Shown here: piece by piece, positions 7,995 to 8,774 of the stretch
Layout of the letters: every line of letters begins with the position of its first letter
Position numbering within the stretch: position 1 is the stretch's first letter
DNA from: Lachnospiraceae bacterium
GTDB lineage: Bacteria; Bacillota; Clostridia; Lachnospirales; Lachnospiraceae
Direction: 5' to 3'
Length of the DNA stretch: 8,774 nucleotides
Assembly (NCBI GenBank): GCA_017404585.1
Contig: JAFRCB010000141.1
Coordinates: 1 to 8,774, forward strand
Position numbers and translations under genes: made by a program
The notes under the pieces: model-generated
What the model saw: only the letters and a program-made list of their open reading frames with translations
Database searches by the model: none
Told to the model about the DNA's origin: nothing

Positions 7995-8022
7995 TCACTG
8001 CTTTGATTCCTGAAATGTGCTA

Positions 8023-8042
8023 TGCAAATCAGTATATTTGCA
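8023..8042 (+). repeat. Short hairpin immediately upstream of a ribosome binding site
   Basis: TGCAAAT (8023-8029) and ATTTGCA (8036-8042) form a perfect 7-bp stem with a 6-nt loop. It ends directly against the AGAGAGG Shine-Dalgarno of the small Cys-rich gene, so it may influence initiation. An AT-rich stem of this size could also be incidental. Confidence 0.4.
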
Positions 8043-8057
8043 GAGAGGATGGCGGCA

Positions 8058-8273
8058 ATGAAATCATTATTGATAAAGGATACCACGAGAGAAGAACGTA
8101 TAAAAATCGTTAATCAGGCTCTGTGGGGCTCGTGCGGCATCGACTGCGAGTTCTGCTCAGGCTGTGACAACCGCGGAGGCGGGCGAATTGAGAGCATCTA
8201 TCAGCCATATATCGACGGCGTGAAAGAACTCAGGGAAATAAATGAGGAGTACAGGGCTCCGTTCGTAAGATGA
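8058..8273 (+). CDS. Small four-cysteine protein of unknown function
   Basis: A 71-residue protein starting MKSLLIKDTTREERIKIVNQ. The centre holds four closely spaced cysteines, C26-x3-C30-x2-C33-x2-C36 (GSCGIDCEFCSGC), followed by a glycine-rich stretch. A charged C-terminal segment contains IYQPYIDGVKELREINEEYR. This spacing could ligate zinc or an Fe-S cluster, but I do not recognise a named domain. I recall similar short uncharacterised proteins with the KDTTREERIKIV start and the YIxGxKELREIN end in Lachnospiraceae, in which the cysteine part varies. The start at 8058 is preferred because GAGAGG (8043-8048) lies 9 nt upstream; earlier in-frame ATGs at 8022 and 8049 are less well placed. 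It is 63 bp after the glutaredoxin gene and followed by a terminator, so the pair may form a short operon. Confidence 0.72.
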   Translation: MKSLLIKDTTREERIKIVNQALWGSCGIDCEFCSGCDNRGGGRIESIYQPYIDGVKELREINEEYRAPFVR

Positions 8274-8307
8274 TAAGGGAATAAGGCGCAGCGTAAAACT
8301 GCCTGTG

Positions 8308-8334
8308 GGGACCGGGAGACCGGTCCCTCTTTAT
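8308..8334 (+). terminator. Rho-independent terminator
   Basis: A perfect 8-bp GC-rich stem, GGGACCGG (8308-8315) with CCGGTCCC (8320-8327), closes a GAGA tetraloop and is followed by TCTTTAT. It lies about 35 nt past the stop of the small Cys-rich gene and separates that transcript from the symporter promoter. Confidence 0.88.
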
Positions 8335-8460
8335 ATGTGGCCGGACAGATGCTTTTCGATGAAGACGGTGTTTATGTCATATTCGGGAACTACGCTAAAG
8401 ACTGTCTGAACTGTGATACCTGACCTATTGAAAATTTATCGCGTGGAAGCCCAAATGCAC

Positions 8461-8494
8461 TTGACTTTTACAGTTTAAAGCGTTACACTTTAAA
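8461..8494 (+). promoter_or_regulatory. Promoter of the symporter gene with overlapping dyad
   Basis: TTGACT (8461-8466) and TACACT (8484-8489) are 17 nt apart, giving a good -35 and a moderate -10. The inverted repeat TTTAAAG-N7-CTTTAAA (8474-8480, 8488-8494) straddles the -10 and is a plausible operator. The ATG lies about 35 nt beyond the -10. The regulator is not known. Confidence 0.55.
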
Positions 8495-8524
8495 TCGTCA
8501 ATCAAACGAGGAGGGTTTTCAATT

Positions 8525-8774
8525 ATGATAATCAAAATTCTGCTGCTCATTGTATTCTTCGCTGTTATGCTGTACATCGGATACTATTCACGCCATCAGG
8601 CTAAGACGGTTGAAGGATATGTGCTCGTCGGAAGACATGTAGGTCCGTGGATGTCTGCATGTGCAGACGGCTCGTCATACTTCTCAGCGGTCGGGGTCGT
8701 CGGCTATGCCGGCCAGTTCGGAGGGAGATACGGTCTTGCGGCCACTTGGATCGGTAGCGGCAACGCGGTCATCG
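8525..8774 (+). CDS. Sodium:solute symporter family permease, N-terminal part, cut by the window edge
   Basis: Inner-membrane Na+-coupled transporter of the SSS family (PutP/PanF/SGLT-like); the solute cannot be told from this fragment. The 83 visible residues open with a hydrophobic first helix (about 3-21, IKILLLIVFFAVMLYIGYY) and a basic SRHQAK turn. Then comes the family signature around EGYVLVGRHVGPWMSACADG, followed by SSYFSAVGVVGYAGQFGG and the start of another helix. Full-length members have about 13 helices and 480-550 residues, so over 80 percent lies outside the window. The strong ribosome binding site GAGGAGGG (8508-8515) is 9 nt upstream. It has its own promoter after a terminator, so it is a separate transcription unit, perhaps for sugar or amino-acid uptake. 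Confidence 0.85.
   Translation, partial: MIIKILLLIVFFAVMLYIGYYSRHQAKTVEGYVLVGRHVGPWMSACADGSSYFSAVGVVGYAGQFGGRYGLAATWIGSGNAVI

Noticed and set aside
8349..8423. A 24-codon frame MLFDEDGVYVIFGNY... between the terminator and the symporter promoter
   Set aside because: No ribosome binding site, no family match and chance-level length. It may be a gene remnant, but nothing supports this. The rest of 8335-8460 shows nothing else.
8474..8489. A possible catabolite-responsive element (AAAGCG core) in the symporter promoter
   Set aside because: Too many mismatches to the TGWAANCGNTNWCA consensus; the symmetric TTTAAAG dyad explains the bases better.

Overview
The window looks like chromosomal DNA of a gut-type anaerobic Firmicute, most plausibly a Lachnospiraceae-like Clostridium relative. 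This is inferred from strong AGGAGG-type ribosome binding sites, mid-GC composition, a clostridial Rrf2/IscS/IscU iron-sulfur locus, and cytoplasmic plant-glycan glycosidases without signal peptides. No rRNA, tRNA, CRISPR array, phage gene or transposase gene was seen.

Layout. Positions 1-460 hold the 3' part of a low-molecular-weight protein tyrosine phosphatase that runs in from the left edge. Positions 530-2242 hold a GH13 alpha-glucosidase-type gene that keeps full family length but is broken by an in-frame TAG and also carries Glu in place of the catalytic nucleophile Asp. A GH27 alpha-galactosidase-type gene (2296-3555) follows behind a near-perfect Shine-Dalgarno. It converges on iscU, and the gap of about 220 bp between them is packed with inverted repeats, including a 34-bp perfect palindrome.

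Positions 3778-5413 on the minus strand encode the Fe-S pair iscS-iscU. Divergent from it is an Rrf2/IscR-type regulator (5643-6071). The shared intergenic region has two face-to-face promoters, each overlapped by a copy of the same 25-bp dyad CCTATT-N13-AATAGG. This is the clearest regulatory signal in the window. A GH51 alpha-L-arabinofuranosidase (6080-7591) sits 8 bp behind the regulator and may be co-transcribed with it.

After a 20-bp-stem hairpin (7604-7651) come a glutaredoxin-like CPYC protein, a small four-cysteine protein of unknown function, a Rho-independent terminator, and the first 83 codons of a sodium:solute symporter that has its own promoter.

How the genes fit together. The GH13, GH27 and GH51 enzymes and perhaps the symporter form a plant-oligosaccharide utilisation neighbourhood, covering alpha-glucosides, raffinose-type alpha-galactosides and arabinan or arabinoxylan fragments. 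It is interleaved with an Fe-S assembly module (iscS, iscU, Rrf2) and small thiol proteins. I saw no clearly new multi-gene system. The items most worth checking are the paired operator dyads, the doubly lesioned GH13 gene, the hairpin cluster between the convergent genes, and the small Cys-rich protein.
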